Part shown: one piece after another, positions 42,471 through 51,431 of the stretch | Position numbering within the stretch: the first letter of the stretch is position 1 | Layout: every line of letters starts with the position of its first letter | Assembly (NCBI GenBank): GCA_016208685.1 | Contig: JACQXM010000051.1 | Coordinates: forward strand, 124,001 to 188,000 | DNA from: Planctomycetota bacterium | GTDB taxonomy: Bacteria > Planctomycetota > Phycisphaerae > UBA1845 | Length of the DNA: 64,000 bases | Reading direction: 5' to 3' | Notes under the pieces: generated by a model | What the model was told of the DNA's origin: nothing | Seen by the model: the letters and a program-made list of their open reading frames with translations, nothing else | The model's database searches: none | Translations under genes and position numbers: made by a program

Positions 42471-44219
42471 TTACGGCCGCGTCGGCTGCGACTGCTCCAG
42501 CCGTTCCAGCCGCGCGGCGAGTGCCGCGATCTCGGCATCCTTCTCCCGGCGCATGCGCCGCAGCTCGGCGTCGCGATCCGCCAACTGGGCGTCCTTCTCG
42601 GCGCGCAGCTCGCGCAGCGCCTCCACGAAGAGCGCCGTCGTCCCTTGCTCGTTGACGAACTTGTACCCCGAGGGGGACTGTTCAACCCACTCGGGGAAAA
42701 CGGGTTCCACCTCCTGAGCGATCAGCCCCACGTGCCGACCCGGCGTCGCCAGCCCGGTGCGAAGCCCTTCCTCGGTGAACTCGAAGCTCACGCCCCGAAG
42801 CGAGAGCAGCCGATTCAACACGCCCGAAAGCCCCTCGACGTTTCGCTTCACGCGGGCGTCGGAGAGCGCCGACCACTGGCCGCCGTTGGGCTTGGCGGCC
42901 GCACCGCTGATGGCCAGCTTGAAGAACCCCTGCAGGAACTCCGTAGTACCGATGCCTACGCTGCCCTGCGGCGTGACCACCACGATGGGCGAGGACAGAT
43001 CGGCGGTCGGTGCGATGCGGAAGTTCGTGTCGTCCTGCGAAAGCCCCAGGCTCCAGTCCAGGAGCGTGGTGGTGACGGACGGGTCGTAGAAGAAGACGGT
43101 GACCGCAGTCGCGTCGATGCCGGGGGTGCCGATCCCGAGGCAATCACACTCCGTGTGCACGCAGCCGAGCCCGGGAATGCAGAACTGCGTTTCCAGCAGC
43201 TCGAGGCTTGCGGCCAACTGAACTCCGAAGCTCGGCGCGTTGATCTCGGCGGCCGTGAAGGCGTGCTCCCACACGTCGAACGTGCCTCCGGCGAACTGCT
43301 GCGCCTGGGTGTCCGTGAACGTCACCGACCTCTGGGCCGTGGCACTCGAACCCCCGAGCAGCTCGACGACAACCGGGACCTTGCAGACGTCGCAGTCGAA
43401 GCAGCTACAGCTCGATCGACCCTCAAGCGTGACCAGAATGCCCACGATCAACGCATCGGCTGGGAGCGAGAACCCGAGATTCGTCAGGCGCAGCGGCTGC
43501 GATTGGTCGGCATCGTTCGAGCCGAGGGAGCCGGAGAGGCTGACCTCGGCCCGCGCGCCGTCGCTGGTGATCGCCGCGCCGGGGTTGGTCCACGCCACCC
43601 CCGAGCCGGACGCGACGGCCGCGGTCGGCGCGCTCTGGGTCGACAGCGGCGGGCCCTGGTTGAACCTGGCAGACTGAAAGCGGATGCCTGTGTCGGCGAA
43701 GGGGCGCTGGATGTGGATCGACGCGGTCGGCGCGTTGGTGCCGATGCCAACCTTGCCCGCAGGCAGGAAAACGTCGTCCCCGTTGTCGCGCCAGTTCGAG
43801 GACGCGCCCTTGGCCTTGAGCGCATACGGCGCGGCCGCTATCGCCTGCCGAGGCGAAAGCACGGTAGCGCCGGTGCACGCCGGGTCATCACAAACCGCGA
43901 CTTCCAGGAATCGCGCGTCGCCGTTGAAGGGATTGGTCCCGAATTCGCCGTTGTCGTTGAGCATCACTGTGAACAACCCATTGCTCACGGGAACGTTGGT
44001 GATGATCTGGGGCGATCCGATCTGAACGCCGCCAACCGGCGGGGAGCCGCTGCCGGCCGCGTCCCAGAGGCTGAAGCCCAGGTGCACGACGCCGTTTACC
44101 GGCGTTCCGTTTTCCTTGAGCTGGCCCTGGTAGGAAAAGCCGCCGCTGAGTGGCGCCGCCTCCGCCGGAACGCAGCAGACTGCGACACCGACACCGAGCA
44201 CCAACGAGAACCTCCGCAT
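42471..44219 (-). CDS. Secreted YQGQL-type protein with S74 chaperone domain
   Basis: The 582-residue product starts at ATG 44219 behind AGGAG and has a signal peptide (FSLVLGVGVAVCCVPAEA). The N-terminal domain begins FSYQGQLKENGTPVNGVVH, like that of the protein at 19968. A GIGTNAP unit follows near 147. A middle beta domain contains a Cys cluster (CSCFDCDVC). The C-terminus is a peptidase S74 intramolecular chaperone: SDARVKRNVEGLSG with the Ser-Asp that mediates self-cleavage in endosialidase tails, then GLIAQEVEPVFPEWV and a terminal coiled coil. S74 domains drive trimerisation of fibres. With a signal peptide and no phage genes nearby, it is probably a cell-surface fibre. Confidence 0.85.
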   Translation of the reverse strand: MRRFSLVLGVGVAVCCVPAEAAPLSGGFSYQGQLKENGTPVNGVVHLGFSLWDAAGSGSPPVGGVQIGSPQIITNVPVSNGLFTVMLNDNGEFGTNPFNGDARFLEVAVCDDPACTGATVLSPRQAIAAAPYALKAKGASSNWRDNGDDVFLPAGKVGIGTNAPTASIHIQRPFADTGIRFQSARFNQGPPLSTQSAPTAAVASGSGVAWTNPGAAITSDGARAEVSLSGSLGSNDADQSQPLRLTNLGFSLPADALIVGILVTLEGRSSCSCFDCDVCKVPVVVELLGGSSATAQRSVTFTDTQAQQFAGGTFDVWEHAFTAAEINAPSFGVQLAASLELLETQFCIPGLGCVHTECDCLGIGTPGIDATAVTVFFYDPSVTTTLLDWSLGLSQDDTNFRIAPTADLSSPIVVVTPQGSVGIGTTEFLQGFFKLAISGAAAKPNGGQWSALSDARVKRNVEGLSGVLNRLLSLRGVSFEFTEEGLRTGLATPGRHVGLIAQEVEPVFPEWVEQSPSGYKFVNEQGTTALFVEALRELRAEKDAQLADRDAELRRMRREKDAEIAALAARLERLEQSQPTRP

Positions 44220-44521
44220 GACTGTCCGCTCCTTTCCTGTGGCTATGTGAACCGGCACCTGCCCGGACGGGGACGGCCGAGGCCGCATCCGCCGCGTGAA
44301 AGGGCACCCCCTTTCGCCGTTGCCGGCGATGTTCGGAACCGGCGAGTTGCTCGCCGCTCCCGGCATTACATCCCGCGGCGCCGTCGAAAGGCCGCCGCGA
44401 TGAGCCCCGCGGCAGACGTCACGTGTCGATCAGAGCCAGGCGCGAGGAGGCGTCATCCGTACGAGCCGCGCAAGCGAGCGCGGTCCATCCGTGCCTCAGG
44501 CGGTGCCGCACGGAACCGGCG
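44220..44521. other. Intergenic region, no gene seen
   Basis: About 300 bases separate two same-strand secreted-protein genes. Apart from the Shine-Dalgarno at the S74 gene start I see no element. Confidence 0.5.
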
Positions 44522-44965
44522 CTAATGCCCGTTGAACATCGCTTGAACAGTGGCGAAGTCGGCCAGCGCGATGGTACCGTCGCCGTCGAAATCGTAGCAG
44601 TTGCAACCGGGCGCCGGCGGGCCGCCGCCGGGACCGGCCAGGCAAAGTTGAAAGGTGTCGAAGTCGAACAGGTTGACGACCCCGTCCTCGTTGCAGTCGC
44701 TGCGGATCACCTCGAACCAAAATCCGCCGGTAAGGTGGAAGTTGCCGCCGCTCAGGACGCCGGCATCAAGTTGGCCAATGGTGCCGGAGAGCTCAAAGTC
44801 GCCCCCGGTGCTGCGCATGACGCCTCCGCCGTCGACGGTGTTCCAGGTCAGGTCGGCCGTGGGTCCGACGGCCGGCGCCGCCGGGCTCCTCAGACCAACA
44901 GCCGTCGCAGCCGCCAGCAGCACACTTGCCGCCCCCAACCTACGTGATGTCCGGCACAATTGCAT
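44522..44965 (-). CDS. Small secreted protein with GTIGQ motif and dockerin-like tail
   Basis: The 147-residue product starts at ATG 44965 behind GGAGGG and has a signal peptide (ASVLLAAATAVGLRSPAAPA). It repeats the plan of the protein at 23852: STGGDFELSGTIGQLDA, then GGNFHLTGGFWFE, and two calcium-type repeats CNEDGVVNLFDFDTFQLC and YDFDGDGTIALADFATVQAM. The two proteins are clear paralogues on opposite strands, 20 kb apart. The pair of repeats with DxDxDG spacing is dockerin-like. Function is unknown. It lies 302 bases upstream of the S74 fibre gene on the same strand. Confidence 0.82.
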   Translation of the reverse strand: MQLCRTSRRLGAASVLLAAATAVGLRSPAAPAVGPTADLTWNTVDGGGVMRSTGGDFELSGTIGQLDAGVLSGGNFHLTGGFWFEVIRSDCNEDGVVNLFDFDTFQLCLAGPGGGPPAPGCNCYDFDGDGTIALADFATVQAMFNGH

Positions 44966-45326
44966 CGTCCGATCCCTCCAAGGTCCATACCCACCTTCAG
45001 CACCACCATCATAGCGGACGATGGGAGCTCTTGGAAGGCCCTTGCGAGTGTTTCTACGGGGCTGTGACCATGGCGGGCGAGCTCGCGATGACGCTCTGTG
45101 CGTCCGGTTGTCGGGCGGCACAGCCCCGCGTCGGCCTCGCCGAATGACCCTGGGCCCGTCCGCGCCGCCGCGGAGGTGACCACGACCCCAGGGTGGGCAA
45201 AGAAGCGTCCCGCCGCCGCGGGTGTCGCAGCGACGGGACGCTATGTTGTTCACCGTCCGGGTGTCCGGCGTCAGCCCCGCGACGTTTCAAACGTGCGAGG
45301 CGAACGGCGGCCCGGCTGCGAGCCGA
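44966..45326. other. Intergenic region, no gene seen
   Basis: These 361 bases between two genes on the minus strand show no supported gene, terminator or repeat. They should hold the promoter of the small dockerin-tailed protein. Confidence 0.5.
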
Positions 45327-48050
45327 CTACGGGACCGCGACGGGGTCCCGCTTGCCGCCGGCCTCCCCCGCGGGTTTGCCGGCGATCAGGCCGTCAAGCT
45401 GGCCCTTCAGCACGGTATCCAGGTCCGGCTTGGCGCCGACATTCACATGCGCGATGTTCCCGCTCTTGTCCACTACTACCATGGTGGGGAAGCCATTGGC
45501 ATTGTAGAGCGGTCCCACGGTGTTCTTTGGGTCGTACGCCAGCTCGATGTTGGAGCCGGCGGTCTTGAAGACCTCCACCGTCTCCTGCTGCGTGAACTCC
45601 TTGCGCATCGTCTGAGCAACGTTGACGAATCGCACGCCCTTCGCCTCGTATTCGGCACGGACGGTCTCAATCACCGGGACCGCCTTCTTGCAGAAGCCGC
45701 AGTTGGGCGCTACGAATGTGAGGACCGTCGCCGGGTGGTTGGCAAAGTCGGAGCTGCCCAGCTTCTTGCCGTCAACCGTGGCGAGATCGAACGCCGGTGC
45801 CTTCTTGCCCACCAGGGATTCCGGCGTTGCCTGCGGCGGGGCCGCGGCCGTGGGGGCCTCGACCTTGGGCATGGGCTTGCCTTCCAGAAGGGCATCGAGC
45901 TGCGCCTTCAGCCGCGTTTCCAGATCGGCGACGGCTCCGATGTTAACGGCCTCGATCTTGCCGCTCTTGCCCATGACCACCATGGTCGGGAAGCTGGTCG
46001 CCTGGAACAGCGGGCCGATGCTGTTGGCGGAGTCGATCACCAGCTCGCCCTCGAAGCCGGTGCCCTTCAGAGTTTCCTTAACCTGGGCGTCTTCGAAGTT
46101 TTGCCGCATGGTCTGGCTGACGGCGACGAAGCGTACGCCCTTGGCGACGTATTCCTTGCGGACCTTCTCCAGGTTGGGAAGCTGCTTCTTGCAGAAGCCG
46201 CAGTTCGGCGCCCAGAAGTCGGCGACGGTGATCGCCTGTGCCAGGGAGGCGTTGCTGAACTCCTTGCCCTCCGTGGTGCTGGCGCTGAACTTCGGCGCTT
46301 CCTTGCCGACCATCGCCTCGGCGGGGCGCTGCTGCGGCTGCTGCGGTGGGGCCTCAGCAGTCGGCGGAGGCGTCGGCAGCGGCTTGCCCGCGATGAGCGC
46401 GTCGAGCTGGCCCTTAAGGCGGCTTTCGAAATCGGCGGCCGCCCCGACCGTAACCGCCTCCACCTTGCCGGACTTGCCCAGAACCACCAGCGTGGGATAA
46501 CTGTTGGCATTGAACAGCGGGCCGATGGTGTTGGCGTGGTCCATCGCCAATTCGCCCTGGAAGCCCGTGCCCTTGAGCACCTCCTTCACCTCGTCGTCGG
46601 TGAAGGTCTTTCGCATTGTCTGGCTGATGCTGACGAAGCGTACGCCCTTGTCCACGTACTCCTTGCGAACGTTCTCCAGCATGGGAATCTGCTTCTTGCA
46701 GAAGCCGCAGTTGGGGGCGAAGAAATCAACCACGGTGATGGCGTCTTTGAGGGTGGCGTTGGAGACCGGCTTGCCGTCGGTGGTGTTGATGCTGAAGGTC
46801 GGCGCCGGCTGACCCACGAGCTGCTCCGCCGGACGAGTCGGGGGACGCTTGTTGGCGTCCGCGACTTGCGGCGCGGCGTTGATGGGGATGACGACCGTCT
46901 CCTTCTCCTTGTCGGTGGTCTTCAGCGTGATCTTGGGGAGCGTCGCCGGCGCCTGATAGCCGGCCGGGACCTCCAGGTTGACGGTGTAGGCCTTGCCTTC
47001 CGTCCGCTCGTTGACCAGCACCTTCAACGCCGGGTCATCGACCGTGGCCTCCAGGACCTTCACCGGGTCCTTGCCGTAGTTCGTGATGCGGATGGGCCGG
47101 GTATAAGGCTTGTCCGAAGTCGCGGCGGGATTGAGCGTCACGGCCGCGGGCTGGATTTCGATGCGCTCCGGCACCGAGGCGGTGGCGGTGACGATGATCG
47201 ACTCCTGCTCGCTGATGTTGGTGGTGATCGTCGTGGTGTTGCGATACTCGCCCGGCTTGAAGGGGGGAGCCATGGTCACCTTCAGTTCGTACTCCTTGTT
47301 GGGGGTGGTGGTCACCACCTCGAACTTGAAGGGACCGTCCTCGGTGGGGTTCGCCTTGATCTCGAGGTTGCGATCGGTGTTGTTGGTGATCTTGAGCACG
47401 CGCTCCTGCGGCCCTTCATCGCTGATCTTGCCGAAGATGGCGTTGGTGGGGAGCACGTCCACGTAGCGCTTCACCACGCCCGCGAGCTTGAGCTTGAGGT
47501 CCGGATTCACCGGGTCATTGGTGCTGATGGTGATGGCCTTCTCATACTTACCGCGGAGCTTGGTGCTGTTGATGGAGAAGGGGAACTCGCCGCTCTTGCC
47601 CGGCTCCAGGACCTTGGGGTGTTCGCCGGCGACGGTGCATCCACAGGCGGGGCGGACCTTGGTGATCTCCAGAGGAGCCTGTCCCTCGTTCTTGATGATG
47701 AAGGCATGGGTCAGCGTCGGTCCCATCCAGGTTTCGCCGAAGTCCTTGGTGGGCTCATCGCACTTGGCAACAGGGATGGGGCCTTCGGGCACGGGCGGCT
47801 TAGGCTGCTCCGGCGCCGGCTCGCCCGGTTTGGCGTTGGGGTCGGCCGGGATTCTCGTCGCAGGCACATCCGTTGTTTTGACCTCCGGCTTCATCAGCGC
47901 CGCCGCCTGCGACGTCCAAGCGGCAACGGCAATCAGCGCGGCCAAGGCGCCCAACGCGACCAGGCGCGGAAACCCGCGGGCGCCGAGCGCCAGGTGCCGC
48001 GGCGCGACACCCGCCGTCGCGATACCAATCGAAGTCTTGAGTTTTCTCAT
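45327..48050 (-). CDS. DUF1573 protein with three tandem thioredoxin domains
   Basis: The 907-residue product starts at an ATG behind AGGGAAG. A membrane or signal segment lies at about 29-52. Residues ~94-190 are a DUF1573 (ASH-like) domain with CGC at 136-138, followed by further Ig-like beta domains to about 395. Three TlpA/redoxin-type thioredoxin domains follow, each with NCGFCKK (Cys pairs 448/451, 617/620, 784/787) and a cis-Pro segment YPTLVV or FPTMVV. Pro/Ala-rich linkers separate them. All three Cys pairs are intact, so each domain could exchange disulfides, presumably in the periplasm. Such proteins usually carry a single thioredoxin unit. The partner substrate is unknown. Confidence 0.9.
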   Translation of the reverse strand: MRKLKTSIGIATAGVAPRHLALGARGFPRLVALGALAALIAVAAWTSQAAALMKPEVKTTDVPATRIPADPNAKPGEPAPEQPKPPVPEGPIPVAKCDEPTKDFGETWMGPTLTHAFIIKNEGQAPLEITKVRPACGCTVAGEHPKVLEPGKSGEFPFSINSTKLRGKYEKAITISTNDPVNPDLKLKLAGVVKRYVDVLPTNAIFGKISDEGPQERVLKITNNTDRNLEIKANPTEDGPFKFEVVTTTPNKEYELKVTMAPPFKPGEYRNTTTITTNISEQESIIVTATASVPERIEIQPAAVTLNPAATSDKPYTRPIRITNYGKDPVKVLEATVDDPALKVLVNERTEGKAYTVNLEVPAGYQAPATLPKITLKTTDKEKETVVIPINAAPQVADANKRPPTRPAEQLVGQPAPTFSINTTDGKPVSNATLKDAITVVDFFAPNCGFCKKQIPMLENVRKEYVDKGVRFVSISQTMRKTFTDDEVKEVLKGTGFQGELAMDHANTIGPLFNANSYPTLVVLGKSGKVEAVTVGAAADFESRLKGQLDALIAGKPLPTPPPTAEAPPQQPQQRPAEAMVGKEAPKFSASTTEGKEFSNASLAQAITVADFWAPNCGFCKKQLPNLEKVRKEYVAKGVRFVAVSQTMRQNFEDAQVKETLKGTGFEGELVIDSANSIGPLFQATSFPTMVVMGKSGKIEAVNIGAVADLETRLKAQLDALLEGKPMPKVEAPTAAAPPQATPESLVGKKAPAFDLATVDGKKLGSSDFANHPATVLTFVAPNCGFCKKAVPVIETVRAEYEAKGVRFVNVAQTMRKEFTQQETVEVFKTAGSNIELAYDPKNTVGPLYNANGFPTMVVVDKSGNIAHVNVGAKPDLDTVLKGQLDGLIAGKPAGEAGGKRDPVAVP

Positions 48051-48428
48051 CGGTTCACTTCCCTCTTAGTTGCCTGACGATACACCAATCACGAAACCAG
48101 TCGGCACCGCCCTGACGGCACGACGCCGACAACGCACGCAACGTCACGCGCGACGAGGTCCGCGACGCCGCTTGGCACCGACGACGCGAAGCTCCTCGTG
48201 CCCGAATTGCGATCGGTGTTTATACTCCGCCGCGTTCGCTGCATTCAACGGCGCAACGGTGTTGTTACGGGAGCGTTACCGGTCTATTCTCGGACGAAGG
48301 CCGCGGCGGCCGCCGGACCACGGATTCAGCAGCGCCCACGCCGGCGCGACGCGGCACGGGACCGCCAGCCGCGCCATTCCGGCGGGCGCCGATGTGCGCG
48401 GCGGCGCTGAGGACAGGAAACAGCCACC
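48051..48428. other. Divergent intergenic region between the triple-thioredoxin gene and pgpA
   Basis: These 378 bases must contain promoters for both flanking genes. A TATACT box lies at 48221-48226 on the plus strand, but no good -35 box is at the right distance. No gene is supported. Confidence 0.45.
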
Positions 48429-48950
48429 ATGAACCAGTCGCCGTCCGTGCCGGCCGCTCCGATTCCGCCGCGCCTCTGGTGGCACCGAGCCTTAATCCTC
48501 CTGGGATCCGTAGGCCCGCTGGGGTACCTGCCCGCTTCTGGGACCGCCACCGTCGCGGTCGTCGGCATCCCGCTCTTCTGGCTGACGCGCGGCTGGCCGC
48601 TGGCCGTGTACCTGCCCGCGACCGTGGCATTCACCGCGGCGGCCGTGGCGCTGCACCACACCGGCGACGTGCTTCTGGGCGAGAAGGACAGCCGAAAGCT
48701 GGTGTGGGACGAGTTGGTGGGCTTCCTCTTCGCCACCATCGCCGTGCCGTTCAACTGGAAGACGGCGGCTATCGCGTTTTTCCTGGAGCGCGGGATCGAC
48801 ATCCTCAAGGTTCCACCCGGGCGGCAGATTGAGGATCATCTTCCCGGCGGGTGGGGCGTGGTAGGTGACGACGTGGTGGCAGGGCTCTACACCTGCGCCG
48901 TGCTCCATGCCTTGTGCTTCGTGTTTCCCGTCCTCCGGGGCGGAGTGTAG
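48429..48950 (+). CDS. pgpA: Phosphatidylglycerophosphatase A
   Basis: The 173-residue product starts at an ATG behind AGGAA. It matches PgpA: LGSVGPLGYLPASGT near 26, the core WDELVGFLFA near 92, and GGWGVVGDDVVAGLYT near the C-terminus with the conserved acidic residues that bind Mg. Four hydrophobic segments place it in the inner membrane. It removes phosphate from phosphatidylglycerol phosphate, the last step of phosphatidylglycerol synthesis. The gene is single and convergent with the haemoglobin gene. Confidence 0.94.
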   Translation: MNQSPSVPAAPIPPRLWWHRALILLGSVGPLGYLPASGTATVAVVGIPLFWLTRGWPLAVYLPATVAFTAAAVALHHTGDVLLGEKDSRKLVWDELVGFLFATIAVPFNWKTAAIAFFLERGIDILKVPPGRQIEDHLPGGWGVVGDDVVAGLYTCAVLHALCFVFPVLRGGV

Positions 48951-49083
48951 CCGGCCGCCGCGAGCGCGCATAGCGGCAGTGCGGCACCGGATGCGGGCGC
49001 CCCGGTTTCTACGTCCTGCGCCGCGGGCCGGCGCGGCGAGTGGCGCGGGTGTGCGCCACGCGCCGCACGCGACCGCCGCAGCC

Positions 49084-49455
49084 TCAACCGGCCACGATCT
49101 CCTTCTTGAGCGGCATGATCATGGCCATCGCCTCCTCGATCTCCGACTCGTCGATGTCGGCGCCGCGCATGGCCTCGGCCATGTGGTCGGTGAACCGCTC
49201 GAAGTGACGGTCGGTGAGCCCGAAGCGGTTGTGCGCCTTGCGCAGCCCCTTGCCGGTGTACTGCTTCATGCCCCCGAGTGTTGCAGAAAGGAACTTAACA
49301 TACTGGTCGGTGAGCTTGTTCATGTCGATGCCGTCGTAGTAGCCCTTCAGGTCGTTGTCGGCCAGGGCGCGTCGGAAGAGATCGGCGACGATGGACTGGA
49401 TCGCCTTGGTGCCGCCGATTCTGGCAAATAGGGTGGTGGTAACGGTCTGATTCAT
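49084..49455 (-). CDS. Group I truncated haemoglobin
   Basis: The 123-residue product is a 2-on-2 globin of the trHb1 type. It opens TLFARIGGTKAIQSIVADLF and has YYDGIDM, LGGMKQYTGKGLRKAH and the proximal-His segment FGLTDRHFERFTDHM (His near 80). The Gly-Gly and Phe-like positions of the family are kept. Truncated haemoglobins bind O2 or NO and often detoxify NO. A GGGAG Shine-Dalgarno precedes the ATG. The gene is single, 134 bases from the pgpA end, divergent from hutH, and no electron-transfer partner is adjacent. Confidence 0.95.
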   Translation of the reverse strand: MNQTVTTTLFARIGGTKAIQSIVADLFRRALADNDLKGYYDGIDMNKLTDQYVKFLSATLGGMKQYTGKGLRKAHNRFGLTDRHFERFTDHMAEAMRGADIDESEIEEAMAMIMPLKKEIVAG

Positions 49456-49610
49456 GGTTGTCTCCCGTCATGGGTCTCGATTGGGCTCGGCCCGGCCCGC
49501 GTTCGCGCGGGTGCCGATTACCGGTTGTTCGGGCGCCGCCGCGCGCGGCTTGAATTGTCCGCAAGGGGTCCGCGGGGAGCGTCGGCGGTTCCTGCCGCCC
49601 CCCCTTTGCC

Positions 49611-49639
49611 ATGACGCCGCCGGGGCGATCGGCTATAGT
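49611..49639 (+). promoter_or_regulatory. Candidate promoter of hutH
   Basis: ATGACG at 49611-49616 and TATAGT at 49634-49639 are 17 bases apart. The start of transcription would fall at about 49646, four bases before the ATG at 49650. There is no Shine-Dalgarno, so the message is probably leaderless. Confidence 0.45.
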
Positions 49640-49649
49640 CGGGTCCGAT

Positions 49650-51227
49650 ATGTCGCCCGGAAACAAAAAGAACCTTCACCAATCCAACGCCCCGCCCGCG
49701 GCCGGTGCCAGACTGGTGCTGGATGGGGGGGCCATCACGCTTCAGGCCCTGGACCAGGCCCTGGGTGGGCGGCTGGAGGTGGAAACCACGCCCGCCGGGG
49801 CGCGGCGCCTTGCCGCGAGCCATGAGGCGGTGATGCAGCTCGCGGCGCGAGGCACGCCTGCCTACGGCATCAACACCGGCTTCGGGCATCTGTGCCGCAA
49901 GCGCATCGCCGCTGACCAGTTGGGGGAGTTGCAGAGGAACCTCATTGTCTCGCACGCCGTGGGGGTAGGGCCGCCCGCGCCCCCGGACATCGTCCGCTGG
50001 ATGATGCTCTTCAAGCTTCACGCCCTCACCCACGGTGTCAGCGGCGTGTCACCGGCGACCTTCGAGTGTATGCGGCGGATGCTCAACGCCGACGTGCTTC
50101 CCGTGGTCCCCACCCAGGGCTCTCTGGGTGCCAGCGGTGACCTGGCCCCCCTGGCGCACCTGGTGCAGCCGTTGATCGGGCTCGGACGGGTGTGCGTGGA
50201 TGGGCGAGAGGAGGCGGCGGATGCGGCCCTGGGCCGCCTGGGCATCGTGCCGGTCACCCTGGGCCCCAAGGAAGGACTGGCGCTGATCAACGGGACGCAG
50301 TTCATGTCCGCGTACGCTGCCGCGGCACTGGTTCGGGCGCGGCGGCTGATGAAAGCCGCGGACGTCATCGCCACCATGTCGCTGGAGGCGATGATGGGCA
50401 GCATCCGCCCGTTCGACGAGCGGCTGAACGCGTTGCGCCCGCACCCCGGCGCCCTGGAAACCGCGCACAACGTTCGACGGCTGATGGAGTCCAGCGAGAT
50501 CCTGCCTTCGCACGCCGACTGCGACCGCGTGCAGGACCCCTATTCCCTCCGTTGCGCGCCCCAGGTGCACGGGGCATCGCGCGACGCGTTGCGCCACGCG
50601 GCCGAAGTGGTGGAGCGCGAGATCAACTCGGTTACCGACAACCCGGTCATTCTGGAAAACGACGAAGTGATCAACGGCGGGCTGTTTCACGGCCAGCCGT
50701 TGGCTCTGGTGCTCGACTACCTGGCGATCGCCCTGGCGGAGCTGGCGTCGATCAGCGAGCGCCGGACCTACCTGCTGCTCTCCGGGACGGCCGGTCTGCC
50801 GCCGCTGTTGCTGGCGGAAACCGGGATCCACAGCGGGTTCATGATCTGCCAGTACACGGCCGCCGCCCTGGTGAGCGAAAACAAAGGCCTGTGCACGCCC
50901 GCATCGGTGGATTCCATTCCCACCTCCCTGGGGCAGGAGGACCACGTGAGCATGGGCGCGCGGGCCGCGGTCAAGTGTCTGCAGGTACTGGAGAACGCGG
51001 AAACGGTGCTGGCCATCGAGCAGTTGTGTGCGGCACAGGCGCTGGACTTCCGCAAGCCGCTCCAGCCCGGCGCCGGTCCGCGTTTGGCGCACGCCGAGCT
51101 GCGCCTGCATATCCCTCATGCCGAGGCGGACCGCGCCTACGGCGAAGACATTCACGCGTCACTCGCACTGCTGCGCCGGCAGGCCATCGTCCGGGCTGTC
51201 GAACAAGGCGTGGGCGCGTTGAATTGA
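49650..51227 (+). CDS. hutH: Histidine ammonia-lyase
   Basis: The 525-residue product starts at ATG 49650. It has the ASG triad (161-163) in GSLGASGDLAPLAH that cyclises to the MIO cofactor, and YGINTGFGHL near 72 with the family Tyr. Other signatures are KEGLALINGTQFM, QDPYSLRCAPQVHG, SVTDNPV and PTSLGQEDHVSMGA. The enzyme eliminates ammonia from histidine to give urocanate. Phenylalanine or tyrosine lyases share the fold; the NTGFGHL and QEDHVSMG motifs favour histidine. No other hut genes are close, so it may feed an unlinked pathway. A strong terminator follows. Confidence 0.93.
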   Translation: MSPGNKKNLHQSNAPPAAGARLVLDGGAITLQALDQALGGRLEVETTPAGARRLAASHEAVMQLAARGTPAYGINTGFGHLCRKRIAADQLGELQRNLIVSHAVGVGPPAPPDIVRWMMLFKLHALTHGVSGVSPATFECMRRMLNADVLPVVPTQGSLGASGDLAPLAHLVQPLIGLGRVCVDGREEAADAALGRLGIVPVTLGPKEGLALINGTQFMSAYAAAALVRARRLMKAADVIATMSLEAMMGSIRPFDERLNALRPHPGALETAHNVRRLMESSEILPSHADCDRVQDPYSLRCAPQVHGASRDALRHAAEVVEREINSVTDNPVILENDEVINGGLFHGQPLALVLDYLAIALAELASISERRTYLLLSGTAGLPPLLLAETGIHSGFMICQYTAAALVSENKGLCTPASVDSIPTSLGQEDHVSMGARAAVKCLQVLENAETVLAIEQLCAAQALDFRKPLQPGAGPRLAHAELRLHIPHAEADRAYGEDIHASLALLRRQAIVRAVEQGVGALN

Positions 51228-51229
51228 CT

Positions 51230-51257
51230 CCCCGGCGCTGCGCCGGGGTCTTATTCC
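51230..51257 (+). terminator. Intrinsic terminator after hutH
   Basis: CCCCGGCG and CGCCGGGG form an eight-pair perfect stem with a CTG loop (51230-51248), starting two bases after the hutH stop. TCTTATTCC follows as a weak T-rich tail. Confidence 0.75.
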
Positions 51258-51431
51258 TCCATGTCCGTACCGCTCCGCGCTTGCCGATTTCGCCGCAGTT
51301 GCGGCGCGGGTCGGACACCGCGCCGTTGCGCTGGACGTGCTTGCGGCCGGCGACGGCGCTCAGTAGGCTTCCGCCGGGTTTGATGAAAGGCCGAGCCGCT
51401 GATACCGGTCCAGCGTGAACTTTCGCAATGC

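Noticed and set aside
42471..44219. Prophage tail fibre
   Set aside because: The S74 chaperone is typical of phage fibres, but the protein has a signal peptide and there are no capsid, terminase, portal or lysis genes in the window.
45222..48077. 951-residue open frame antisense to the triple-thioredoxin gene
   Set aside because: It is a GC-rich shadow with no domain or start signal, while the opposite strand encodes clear thioredoxin and DUF1573 domains. Other long antisense frames (for example 56010-58253, 59259-61988 and 20529-22883) were rejected for the same reason.
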